A stretch of DNA of 45,417 nucleotides, from contig JALSNJ010000012.1 in assembly GCA_026987025.1 (NCBI GenBank), positions 1-45,417 on the forward strand. The letters run 5' to 3'. The notes under the pieces are model-generated. The model was given only the letters and a program-made list of their open reading frames with translations. It did no database searches and had not been told where the DNA came from. Both the position numbers and the translations under genes were made by a program. Position 1 is the first letter of the stretch. Each line of letters opens with the position of its first letter. This stretch comes from Candidatus Aminicenantota bacterium (GTDB lineage: Bacteria > Acidobacteriota > Aminicenantia > S016-38). Below, in pieces: positions 15,955-23,695 of this stretch.

Positions 15955-16350
15955 TCAGCGATGGAGGTTGAGGATCAATTTATCCCCGATTTTAAGCCCC
16001 TCCCTCTTCACTGTCCCAGCCTTTACTTCCAGAACATACTTCACCGGCACCGGGGAATGGAAGGTGGGGCATTTTTCCCCACAGGGTTTAGCATTCTCCA
16101 CGAAGCCCTGGACGGTGAAATTTTCATCAATCCAGATTATGTCAAGGGAGAATTTCATCCCCTTCATCCAGAAGTATTGAACCTGGGAACCGGGAAAAAC
16201 GAAGAGCATACCCTGATTTTCCCCCAGGCTTTCCCTCCCGGAAAGCCCCTTTTCCCAGGCGGAGGGGGTGGTGGCAAGCTCCACGGTGTATATGCCTCCG
16301 GAGGGGAATATAACCGTGGCCCACAGCGAGAGCAGGAACAGGACCTTCAA
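15955..16350 (-). CDS. DUF192 family exported protein
   Basis: A 131-residue protein with a signal peptide (hydrophobic 3-17). A DUF192 domain follows, recognisable by VELATTPSAWEKGLSGRES, GMLFVFP, YFWMKGMKFSLDIIWID and the cysteine pair CGEKC. Its last strands are YVLEVKAGTVKREGLKIGDKL. DUF192 proteins are small exported beta proteins of unknown function. It overlaps pcm by 4 bases and precedes the POT transporter by 6. Intact. Confidence 0.88.
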   Translation of the reverse strand: MKVLFLLSLWATVIFPSGGIYTVELATTPSAWEKGLSGRESLGENQGMLFVFPGSQVQYFWMKGMKFSLDIIWIDENFTVQGFVENAKPCGEKCPTFHSPVPVKYVLEVKAGTVKREGLKIGDKLILNLHR

Positions 16351-17057
16351 TTTCCCCTCACCATGGGGACGAAGCTCACAGGGATGAGTTTTTTCTCACG
16401 CCAGGCCTCGGCCCCTGTTCTTTCCACAAGGTAAAGGTACTGGAAATAATCACCAGCGGGAACTACCATTTTCCCTCCGATTTTCATTTGCTTTTTGAGT
16501 TCCCCGGGAATTTTGGGTGGAGCTGCGGTTATTATGATCCCGTCAAAGGGGGCCTCCTGGGGCCATCCCCTGTATCCGTCCCCCACCTTGAAGTGTATGT
16601 TCTTATAACCCAGTTTTTTAAGGACCTTCTGGGCCCTGAGACTGAGCTCCTCTATAATTTCAATTGTATAGACCCTGCATCCAATTTCCGCCAGGATGGC
16701 GGTCTGATATCCGGAGCCGGTGCCGATCTCCAGAATTTTATCCCCGGGCCTTGGCCTCAGCTTTTCCGTCATGTATGCCACTATGTAGGGCTGGGATATG
16801 GTCTGGCCGTGGCCTATGGGCAGAGGGCGGTCGTCGTAGGCCTCAGGCCTCAAGGACCTGGGGACGAACTCCTCCCTGGGAACCTTCTCCATGGCCCTTA
16901 TCACCAGGGGGTCCCTTATTCCCCGGGCCTTTATTTGTTCCTCTACCATGAGGCGGCGGAGTTCGCTGTAGGGGTCCATGGCCTCAGTAGGAACGGGCAA
17001 AATAAACAATGTGCTTAGCAGGGCCGCCGCAAACAATGCACTTTTTGCCCTCCGCAT
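16347..17057 (-). CDS. pcm: Protein-L-isoaspartate O-methyltransferase with signal peptide
   Basis: A 236-residue repair enzyme that methylates isoaspartyl residues of aged proteins using SAM. Motifs are EQIKARGI, PIGHGQTISQPYIVAYMTE, the SAM site ILEIGTGSGYQTAILAEIG and GDGYRGWPQEAPFDGIIITAA. The first 26 residues (basic MRRAK, then a hydrophobic run to PVPTEA) look like a cleavable signal peptide, so it may act in the periplasm. That part is encoded in the last 74 bases of proS in another frame and has GGAGGGAG before its ATG. The alternative ATG at 16980, 3 bases past the proS stop, would give a cytoplasmic form with a poor SD. Confidence 0.9.
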   Translation of the reverse strand: MRRAKSALFAAALLSTLFILPVPTEAMDPYSELRRLMVEEQIKARGIRDPLVIRAMEKVPREEFVPRSLRPEAYDDRPLPIGHGQTISQPYIVAYMTEKLRPRPGDKILEIGTGSGYQTAILAEIGCRVYTIEIIEELSLRAQKVLKKLGYKNIHFKVGDGYRGWPQEAPFDGIIITAAPPKIPGELKKQMKIGGKMVVPAGDYFQYLYLVERTGAEAWREKKLIPVSFVPMVRGN

Positions 17058-18426
17058 TTTCTCCCTCCGGAGGGATGAGCCTTATGGTAGCCTTGTTCTC
17101 CTCCTTTACCTTCAATTCACATTCCTCCCTTCCGCACCAGGGAGCCACCACAAAGCCCCTCTTTTCCTCAATTATCTCCTTTAATTCCTGGTAATTCCTG
17201 GCTTCCCTGGTATTCTCCAGGGTAAAGGCCTCGCTCCTTTTGAAAAGCTCCCTCTGTATTCGCTCAAGAACCTCATCGGCCCTTGGGGTTAGCTCCTGGA
17301 CAGGGACGGAGAACTTTTCCCTGGTGTCCCTCCTTACGAAAACCACCTGGTTCTTTTCAATATCCCTGGGTCCTACCTCTATTCTCAAAGGAACTCCCCG
17401 AAGTTCCCACTCGGCGAATTTCCATCCAGGGGTGTACTCTTCCCTGGAGTCGTAGACCACCCTGAACTTATCCTTTAGTTCCCCGTGAAGTTTTTCCCCG
17501 AAGGAAAGGACCCTTTCCTTGTCCTTGGCCTTGTATATGGGGACCACCACCACCTGGTGGGGAGCTACCTTGGGGGGAAGAACCAGCCCGTCGTCGTCTC
17601 CGTGGACCATTACCGTGGCTCCGATCAACCGGGTGGAAACCCCCCAGGAGGTTTGCCAGGCGTATTTTAATTTCTGGTCCCTGTCCTCAAATCTTATTTC
17701 AAAGGCCCTGGAGAAGTTCTGACCTAAATTGTGGGAGGTTCCTGCCTGAAGGGCCTTTCCATCGGGCATGAGGGCCTCCACGGTGTAGGTGTAGAGGGCG
17801 CCGGCGAATTTCTCCCTTTCGGATTTCCTCCCCGCATAGACCTTTATGGCCAGTTCGTTTTCTATGAATTCCCTGTAGATGTTCAGGATTCTTAAAACCT
17901 CCTCCTGGGCATCCTCAAAGGTGGCGTGTACCGTGTGGCCCTCCTGCCAGAGAAACTCCGTGGTGCGCAGGAAGGGGCGGGTGACCTTCTCCCAGCGGAC
18001 CACATTGGCCCACTGATTTATCAGTATGGGGAGGTCCCTCCAGGACCTCACCCACCTGGAATACATGGCGCAAATTATGGCCTCGGAGGTGGGCCTTACC
18101 GCCAGGGGCTCCTGGAGTTCTTCACTTCCTCCCTTTGTAACCCAAGCCACCTCCGGGGCAAATCCCTCCACATGTTCCGCTTCCTTTTTCAGAAAGCTTT
18201 CTGGGATGAAGAGGGGAAAGTAGGCGTTGACATGCCCTGTTTCCTTAAACCTTTTATCCAGAAGCCTCTGTATGTTTTCCCAGATAGCGTAGCCCGCTGG
18301 CCTTATCACCATCATTCCCTTCATGGGGGCGTAGTCCGCCAGCTCCGCTCTTCTTATAACTTCAAGGTACCACTGGGAAAGGTTTTCCGACTTGGGTGGT
18401 ATTTCCTTCACCAGTTTCTCTTCCAT
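16984..18426 (-). CDS. proS: Prolyl-tRNA synthetase, archaeal/eukaryotic type
   Basis: A 480-residue class II synthetase charging tRNA-Pro. Motif 2 is TRPFLRTTEFLWQEGHT and the motif 3 region WQTSWGVSTRLIGATVMVHGDDDGLVLPP. It lacks the editing insertion of the common bacterial form. It has the C-terminal zinc-binding domain with cysteines in WCGREEC and KKCIVCGG, ending in Tyr (ARSY) as archaeal-type enzymes do. This type also occurs in scattered bacteria. It begins behind AAGGAGGAG and a strong promoter (18447-18475). pcm overlaps its 3' end. Confidence 0.96.
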   Translation of the reverse strand: MEEKLVKEIPPKSENLSQWYLEVIRRAELADYAPMKGMMVIRPAGYAIWENIQRLLDKRFKETGHVNAYFPLFIPESFLKKEAEHVEGFAPEVAWVTKGGSEELQEPLAVRPTSEAIICAMYSRWVRSWRDLPILINQWANVVRWEKVTRPFLRTTEFLWQEGHTVHATFEDAQEEVLRILNIYREFIENELAIKVYAGRKSEREKFAGALYTYTVEALMPDGKALQAGTSHNLGQNFSRAFEIRFEDRDQKLKYAWQTSWGVSTRLIGATVMVHGDDDGLVLPPKVAPHQVVVVPIYKAKDKERVLSFGEKLHGELKDKFRVVYDSREEYTPGWKFAEWELRGVPLRIEVGPRDIEKNQVVFVRRDTREKFSVPVQELTPRADEVLERIQRELFKRSEAFTLENTREARNYQELKEIIEEKRGFVVAPWCGREECELKVKEENKATIRLIPPEGENAEGKKCIVCGGPAKHIVYFARSY

Positions 18427-18446
18427 CTTCTCCTCCTTTTCACAAG

Positions 18447-18475
18447 ATTATATGAAGAAAACCGTTTCAAGGCAA
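18447..18475 (-). promoter_or_regulatory. proS promoter
   Basis: Minus-strand -35 TTGCCT (18475-18470), 17-base spacer, perfect -10 TATAAT (18452-18447). The leader of about 14-20 bases holds AAGGAGGAG before the proS ATG. It is divergent from, and interleaved with, the putative promoter of the FHA regulator gene. Confidence 0.65.
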
Positions 18476-18478
18476 GAA

Positions 18479-18508
18479 TTGACGGCGTTTTTAATCTTTT
18501 GTTAGTAT
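18479..18508 (+). promoter_or_regulatory. Putative promoter of the FHA regulator operon, leaderless geometry
   Basis: Plus-strand TTGACG (18479-18484), 18-base spacer and TAGTAT (18503-18508). The ATG follows after 6 bases with no SD, so the transcript would start about at the start codon. An offset -10 TATAAA at 18506 would give a 21-base spacer and is less likely. Confidence 0.35.
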
Positions 18509-18514
18509 AAAACG

Positions 18515-20251
18515 ATGATACTCGTTCTCAACTTCCTCATCTCCTGCAGGCCAAAGTCCATGGCCCTGCGGCCCGGAACCTACAGGGTTGGAAGGGAGGA
18601 GGGCAACGACATAATCCTTTCGGAATTCACCGTCTCCCGCAAGCACTGCCTGATTTTCTTCAAAAGGGGTAAGTGGTGGGTGAAGGACCTGAAGAGCAAA
18701 AACGGGGTTTATCTGGACGGGAAGAGGGTAAAGGGCAGCGCCGAACTCAAAAACGGTAGCCGTCTTTACATGGGCTCTTTCCCGGCGGAGGTAAGGATTT
18801 ATTCCCCCAGGGATTATCTGGAAGAGGGTATAACTCCCCTTCCGGTCAGGGTCACCCTCTGGGAGGATACGGTTTCCCTTTCAGCTTCAGGGATCCTGGA
18901 AAAAACAGTGAGGGAGAACCTTCTCAAACTTATGGAGAATCTGGATCGCATGCCGGGCTTTGAGCTTGAAAACCAGTTGAAGGAAGTTCTTTCCATGGCC
19001 GGGGTAGAGGGCTTCGGGGTGGTGATGCATTCTGGGGGGGAAGCGGTGGAGCTCCTTTCCATAGATGCCCCGGCGCTGGTTTCGGTTTATTCAGAGGCCC
19101 CACCGGAGGAGGAGTTTCAGAAGGAACTGGGCGACAGGATTCTCACCAATATTCCCCTGAAGGACTCAGCCTTTTTTCTCCTGACCTCCACCCCCCCCGC
19201 TCCGTGGCTCCTTTCTATTTTGAAATTGGTTGTGAGGTTTCTCGTGCTTATGCAGAGACAGAACCTTTTGGTTGCCTCAGGCGAGAGAGCGCAGGAGTCT
19301 CTTACAGCGGAGGATTCCTTCTTCAAGGCCCCCATAGTTTTTAATTCCTCCCAGATAAAGGAGGTGCTTGAGCAGGTAAAGAAAATAGCTCCCTTAGAGG
19401 GCAATGTCCTCATAGAGGGGGAAAGTGGGGTGGGGAAGGAGATAATCGCCAGGCTCATTCACCTCTGGAGCCCCCGTCATACCGGGAAGTTCGTGCCGGT
19501 TTCCGTTCCCGCCATCCCTGAGACCCTGGCGGAGAGCGAACTCTTCGGCGTGAGGAAGGGAGCAGTGACCGGGGTGATGGGGAGGAAGGGGAATTTTGAG
19601 GAGGCTCACCGGGGGACCATATTCCTGGATGAGATAGGGGAAATCCCGTATTTTCTTCAGGCCAAGCTCCTCAGGGCGGTGGAGACAGGGGAAATTCCCA
19701 AAATAGGGGAGAGCATGCCGGTTAAGGTGGATGTCAGGGTTATTTCCGCCACCAACCGGGACCTGGAGAGGTTGGTTGAGGAGGGAAAATTTAGAAGAGA
19801 CCTTTACTTCCGCCTGGCGGAATTCAAAATTTACATACCCCCATTGAGGGAAAGGAAGGAGGACATAATTCCTCTGGCGGAAGCCTACGCCCGTCTTTTT
19901 GCCAGGCTTATGGTAAAGCCCTATGTGGGTATCAGCGAGGAAGCCAAGGAGGCTCTCCTTTCCCATTCCTGGCCGGGGAACATAAGGGAGCTCAAGAACG
20001 AGATGAAAAGAGCCGTAATAAAAATGGGGGACGATGGAATCCTCACCAAGGATTGTTTTACCCTCAGGGCCCAGGGGCCGGTGGGAGGGGAACTGGAGAG
20101 GATGGAAAGGGAAACCATCCTGAGGGTTCTGGAAAGGACCAACTGGAACAAAACTAGGGCCGCTCAAATCCTCGGAATCACAAGGCCCGGGCTTATAAGC
20201 AAAATGAAAAGGCTGGGGATAGAGGAAAATAAAAAGGGAAGGACTTCGTAG
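18515..20251 (+). CDS. FHA domain + sigma-54-type AAA activator + Fis HTH regulator
   Basis: A 578-residue regulator. The FHA phosphothreonine-binding domain is at about 1-85 (YRVGRE, VSRKHC, KSKNGVYLDG). A poorly conserved, possibly GAF-like middle follows (about 125-250). The AAA+ domain at about 275-495 has Walker A GESGVGKE, Walker B GTIFLDEIGEIP and FRRDLYFRLAEF. The C-terminal Fis-like helix-turn-helix is LERTNWNKTRAAQILGITRPGLISKMK. The sigma-54 contact loop reads GAVTGV (19559-19576) instead of GAFTGA, so sigma-54 activation is uncertain. The start at 18515 keeps the first FHA strand. ResB and CcsA genes follow after 4 bases. Confidence 0.88.
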   Translation: MILVLNFLISCRPKSMALRPGTYRVGREEGNDIILSEFTVSRKHCLIFFKRGKWWVKDLKSKNGVYLDGKRVKGSAELKNGSRLYMGSFPAEVRIYSPRDYLEEGITPLPVRVTLWEDTVSLSASGILEKTVRENLLKLMENLDRMPGFELENQLKEVLSMAGVEGFGVVMHSGGEAVELLSIDAPALVSVYSEAPPEEEFQKELGDRILTNIPLKDSAFFLLTSTPPAPWLLSILKLVVRFLVLMQRQNLLVASGERAQESLTAEDSFFKAPIVFNSSQIKEVLEQVKKIAPLEGNVLIEGESGVGKEIIARLIHLWSPRHTGKFVPVSVPAIPETLAESELFGVRKGAVTGVMGRKGNFEEAHRGTIFLDEIGEIPYFLQAKLLRAVETGEIPKIGESMPVKVDVRVISATNRDLERLVEEGKFRRDLYFRLAEFKIYIPPLRERKEDIIPLAEAYARLFARLMVKPYVGISEEAKEALLSHSWPGNIRELKNEMKRAVIKMGDDGILTKDCFTLRAQGPVGGELERMERETILRVLERTNWNKTRAAQILGITRPGLISKMKRLGIEENKKGRTS

Positions 20252-20255
20252 GGAA

Positions 20256-21677
20256 TTGAGGGAAAGGATTTCTTTTTTGATTATATTGAGCCTGGCCGGT
20301 TTTTTAGGTGAGGCCCTTTTAAACGGGTTAAGCAAAGGGTATAAATACCTGGCCGGAAGCCTTCTTCTTTTGATCTTCTTCTTTGTGGGGAGGAAGGTCC
20401 TTTCCCAGTATCAAACAGCTTCCATGCTCTTTGGGGCGGTTTCCCTGGCGGTTGCCTATTCCACCTTCCTTTCACATACAGAGATCTATTATTCCTTCTG
20501 GTTCAACTTTCTGCTTTCCGCCCTTTTCCTTTCGGTTTTCTCCTGCCTTCTCACTTTGAAGCCCTCCCTCTCCCTTCATTACATTTCCTTTGCGGTCTTT
20601 CACCTTTCCATCCTGGTGGTGGGCCTGGGCTTTGTTTTTAACGCCTTAGGGGAAAGAAGGTGTTATCTTCCACTTCACAGGGGCCAGGAGCTTCGCCTTT
20701 GCCTTCCTATAATTCACGGGAGAATAATAGAGAGGAAGGAGGAATTTCCGCTGTCGGTGAAACTTCTGGATTTTAAGGTGGGATACTATTCCCAGAACCC
20801 GGTTTTAGGAATTTTCCTCCATAAAGGGGACAAGTACAGGATAATTAAAACCTTTGAGTTGAACCGTGGAAGGAGCTATTTTGGCGCCCGGTTTTTGGGC
20901 TTTGAAGAGGAAGTTAAAGCCCTGAAGGAGAAATGGGGGGAGGGGGACCGGGGAGCTGCACCCCTGGGAAGGATTTACCCACCGGGCTGGGTCTATTCTA
21001 AGGAGGCCTTTGTGGGCATGCTGGCCGTGGTGGCTGGCAGAAGGACCCTTTATTATCTTCCGGAAAAGGGACAGGCGGTGGTGCTCCCTGATTTCGCTTT
21101 TATTATAAAGGACTATAGGGAAAGCATACCGGGGCATACGCCGCAGGTCAGGGTTCCGCTTCTGGTCCTCAGGGTCTATACGGGCTACGGAACCAGGGAG
21201 GTTTACCTTCCGGAAGGGAAAAAGGGCCTGAGTTTCGGTCCATATTCCCTCTATTTTTCCACATCTCAACCCCTGCCGAGGGTCATCAGGCCGGAGAGGA
21301 CCTTTTCCAGGGAAAGGAAGTTAAGGCTCCTTCGGGGAATTTTTGAAATCGGCGGGAGGAAAATTTTTCTGGTCCCCAACGGGCAGCCCTATTTTCAGGG
21401 AAAATTCGCCTACAGACTGATGAGACCACCGGCCCAGGAGAAGGAATATGTTTCCCTGCTCCTGGTGGGGGACAGGAAGTTCAGGATAAGGGTAAACAGT
21501 CCCGGGCGCTATAAAGGCTATACCTTCTATCAAAGCGATTACAACCCTTCGGACCCCGATTTTTCAGGGGTAACCGCGGTGAGGGAACCCGGGGAGCTTC
21601 CCTTTTATCTGGGATTCTCTCTGCTGGCCCTGGGAGCCCTCCTTAACCTTGTTTACAGGAGGAGAACTTGGAAATGA
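20256..21677 (+). CDS. resB: ResB-like cytochrome c biogenesis membrane protein
   Basis: A 473-residue membrane protein. Four to five N-terminal helices (to about residue 128) precede a large exported region of beta character (about 130-440). The C-terminal segment PGRYKGYTFYQSDYNPSDPDFSGV is typical for ResB/Ccs1 and precedes a last helix near 452-468. In system II maturation ResB and CcsA together carry heme across the membrane and attach it to CxxCH apocytochromes. The sequence is divergent, so identification rests on that motif, topology and the adjacent ccsA. It starts with TTG 4 bases after the regulator stop. Confidence 0.8.
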   Translation: MRERISFLIILSLAGFLGEALLNGLSKGYKYLAGSLLLLIFFFVGRKVLSQYQTASMLFGAVSLAVAYSTFLSHTEIYYSFWFNFLLSALFLSVFSCLLTLKPSLSLHYISFAVFHLSILVVGLGFVFNALGERRCYLPLHRGQELRLCLPIIHGRIIERKEEFPLSVKLLDFKVGYYSQNPVLGIFLHKGDKYRIIKTFELNRGRSYFGARFLGFEEEVKALKEKWGEGDRGAAPLGRIYPPGWVYSKEAFVGMLAVVAGRRTLYYLPEKGQAVVLPDFAFIIKDYRESIPGHTPQVRVPLLVLRVYTGYGTREVYLPEGKKGLSFGPYSLYFSTSQPLPRVIRPERTFSRERKLRLLRGIFEIGGRKIFLVPNGQPYFQGKFAYRLMRPPAQEKEYVSLLLVGDRKFRIRVNSPGRYKGYTFYQSDYNPSDPDFSGVTAVREPGELPFYLGFSLLALGALLNLVYRRRTWK

Positions 21678-22507
21678 TCCTTTACAGGATGCTGGCGGAA
21701 GGCCCTTTTTTCTGGGGAGCCACCCTGCTTTTTCTCTCCTCGGGTTTCCTCTACATCCTTTCCCTGCCACACCGCCGCTTCCGGTGGTTTGCCCGTTTGT
21801 TTTTCTTCCTGGCCTTTTTACTGGTTAGCCTTTACATAATAAGGTCCTGGTGGTTGACATCCCAGCCCCCCTTCAAGACCATGTTTCAATCCTTAGTGTT
21901 TCTGGTATGGAACATCTCCCTTATATACATGGTTCTTGAGGGGAGCGAAAACCTGTTCTTCCTTGGAGGACCCACCTGCTTTTTCAACTCCGGGATTTTG
22001 CTCCTTTCCACCCTCTTTGCCGACATCGTGAGGGTGAATCTCCCTCCGGCCCTGCGCTCAGCCTGGTTTATTCCCCATGTAGTGCTTTACTTCGCAGGTT
22101 ATTCCTTTCTTTTCTTAGGGTTTTTGATGAGCGTCCTTTACCTTTTCTTTCCTGGAAGAAAATTCCTTGGAGAGTCACACTGGAGCGGACAGCTATGGAG
22201 GGATTACGACCTTTTTTCCTACAGGGCCATAATTTACGGCTTTACCTTCCTGAGCCTCGGTCTGGCGGTGGGGGCCGTCTGGGCCAAGGGAGCCTGGGGC
22301 GCCTTCTGGAGCTGGGACCCCAAGGAAAACTGGGCCCTTATAACCTGGCTTGTCTATCTGATATACCTGCACATGAGGTATGTGAGGGGATGGAAAGGGC
22401 GCCGGGCCGCCTGGCTTTCCATTCTGGGCTTCGCCGTGGTGATAATGACCTACATAGGGGTTAACTATCTTCCCTCGGCGGCCTCAGCCCTCCATGCCTA
22501 TCAGTGA
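21668..22507 (+). CDS. ccsA: CcsA/ResC-like cytochrome c assembly protein
   Basis: A 279-residue membrane protein with about eight helices. It carries the heme-handling tryptophan-rich motif WGAFWSWDPKENWALITWLVY (about residues 213-233), conserved in CcsA/CcmC/CcmF, and histidines in exported loops. Partner of ResB in system II heme delivery. The start is either TTG 21668 (5 bases after AGGAGG) or ATG 21674, which overlaps the resB stop as ATGA; two residues differ. Its 3' end overlaps the convergent gene at 22484 by 24 bases. Confidence 0.92.
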   Translation: MEMILYRMLAEGPFFWGATLLFLSSGFLYILSLPHRRFRWFARLFFFLAFLLVSLYIIRSWWLTSQPPFKTMFQSLVFLVWNISLIYMVLEGSENLFFLGGPTCFFNSGILLLSTLFADIVRVNLPPALRSAWFIPHVVLYFAGYSFLFLGFLMSVLYLFFPGRKFLGESHWSGQLWRDYDLFSYRAIIYGFTFLSLGLAVGAVWAKGAWGAFWSWDPKENWALITWLVYLIYLHMRYVRGWKGRRAAWLSILGFAVVIMTYIGVNYLPSAASALHAYQ

Positions 22508-23614
22508 ACCGAGGGATTTTCTGACGGAGGATAATTCCCCTTCGGCTCCCATGTATTCCCACCTTCCCCATATACCTACGGATATAATACCCATACCCTT
22601 CAGCCTGTGAAGCAGCCCCTCCCTCATCATGTAAATTTCGGGGGTGGGAATGGGAAGGAAGGACCGGATAGTCCTTATGTTTTTTGTTTTGCCCTTTAAA
22701 AAGCCCATTTTTTTCAGAGCGGAAAAGAGTTTTTCCGGGGAGAAGTTCCGCCTGCCGGGGAGTTCCACCACCACCCTTCCCCTTTCAAAACAGAGGAATT
22801 TTGAGAAGGGATGGGGAGGAAGGGGGAAGTATATCTTTCTATTATGGGGGCATTCGTCCATCTCTGCGGTAAGATAGGCCCTGGGCGATCTTTGAAGAAA
22901 CTCAAGACCCAGCTGAAAAATTCTTTCCTGGGGCTTGAGCAGGCTTAAGAGGCGGTCCAGCGGGATGAAGGAAACGAGTTGTTCGTATCGGAAATCCTGG
23001 TTTCTGGTTTTCAGGGTTCTTTCCTTAAAATTTATTTCCAGAACCGGTCCGGGATAAGACTTAACCTCCCTGAAGAATCCATCCTCCTGCTGGAGGGCGA
23101 AGACTCCGGTGGCCTCCTTAAGTTCCTCGGTTTTTCCCTGGGAACCGAAGAAGACCTTCTCCGGGGACGGTCTGGGGTTGAGGTCCTCGGCCCAGGCGTA
23201 GGAAAGCCTTTCCAGGGGGACTCCCCATAGTTTTTCATTGTAGGGGATGAAGAAAAGCTCCGCCATGGACCTTCCGAAGGAAGCCAGAAACCACTCCTTG
23301 AGGTTGGAGGGCCTGCTCTGCCTTCCGTGGTATGCGTTGAGGTAGTCCCTCAGGAGCTCCATCTTGGCCCTCTGGGGAAGGGTGTAAAAGAGAAGCTGTA
23401 TTGGATAGGGGACCGTATATTCCCCCAGATAAACTATGGCGTTGATTTCGGAAAAAAGGAACCCCTCTTCCCTGAGGAGCTGCTTCAGGACGGTTTGGGG
23501 GAGAAACCTGGGAAGAAGGGGGAGCTTCTCAGAAATTAGAGGCAGATTCAGACCCTGGGAAAGGGCTCTGGCCCATAGAGCATCTCCCAGTAAAATCGTT
23601 TCTACCCTCTGCAT
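22484..23614 (-). CDS. Degenerate amine-oxidase/UDP-galactopyranose-mutase-like protein
   Basis: A 376-residue protein. The middle contains FFIPYNEKLWGVPLERLSYAW (about 121-141), the pattern of FAD-dependent amine-oxidase-like enzymes near UDP-galactopyranose mutase and protoporphyrinogen oxidase. The end, IISVGIWGRWEYMGAEGELSS, matches their C-terminal FAD segment. The N-terminus, where GxGxxG should bind the FAD adenosine, reads VETILLGDALWARALSQGL and lacks it. The protein may therefore bind FAD poorly or have another role. Alone on the minus strand; its promoter region (AT-rich, TATAAT at 23644-23649) is shared with the divergent outer-membrane gene. No clear SD. Confidence 0.6.
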   Translation of the reverse strand: MQRVETILLGDALWARALSQGLNLPLISEKLPLLPRFLPQTVLKQLLREEGFLFSEINAIVYLGEYTVPYPIQLLFYTLPQRAKMELLRDYLNAYHGRQSRPSNLKEWFLASFGRSMAELFFIPYNEKLWGVPLERLSYAWAEDLNPRPSPEKVFFGSQGKTEELKEATGVFALQQEDGFFREVKSYPGPVLEINFKERTLKTRNQDFRYEQLVSFIPLDRLLSLLKPQERIFQLGLEFLQRSPRAYLTAEMDECPHNRKIYFPLPPHPFSKFLCFERGRVVVELPGRRNFSPEKLFSALKKMGFLKGKTKNIRTIRSFLPIPTPEIYMMREGLLHRLKGMGIISVGIWGRWEYMGAEGELSSVRKSLGSLIGMEG

Positions 23615-23650
23615 TGGTGGAAAAAAGCCCTCAACTTGCTATAATTATAA

Positions 23651-23679
23651 TTGACAAAATAAAATATTTTCTATAAATT
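23651..23679 (+). promoter_or_regulatory. Strong promoter of the outer-membrane protein gene
   Basis: Perfect -35 TTGACA (23651-23656) followed by TATAAA at 23672-23677 (15-base spacer) or TAAATT at 23674-23679 (17-base spacer), in an AT-rich stretch. The leader is very short and carries GGAGG before the ATG. A divergent TATAAT on the minus strand lies at 23644-23649. Confidence 0.6.
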
Positions 23680-23695
23680 ATCCTCGGAGGTGAAC

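Noticed and set aside
19394-20335. 313-codon minus-strand frame opposite the AAA domain of the FHA regulator
   Set aside because: Antisense to strongly conserved Walker and Fis motifs, with no recognisable protein features.
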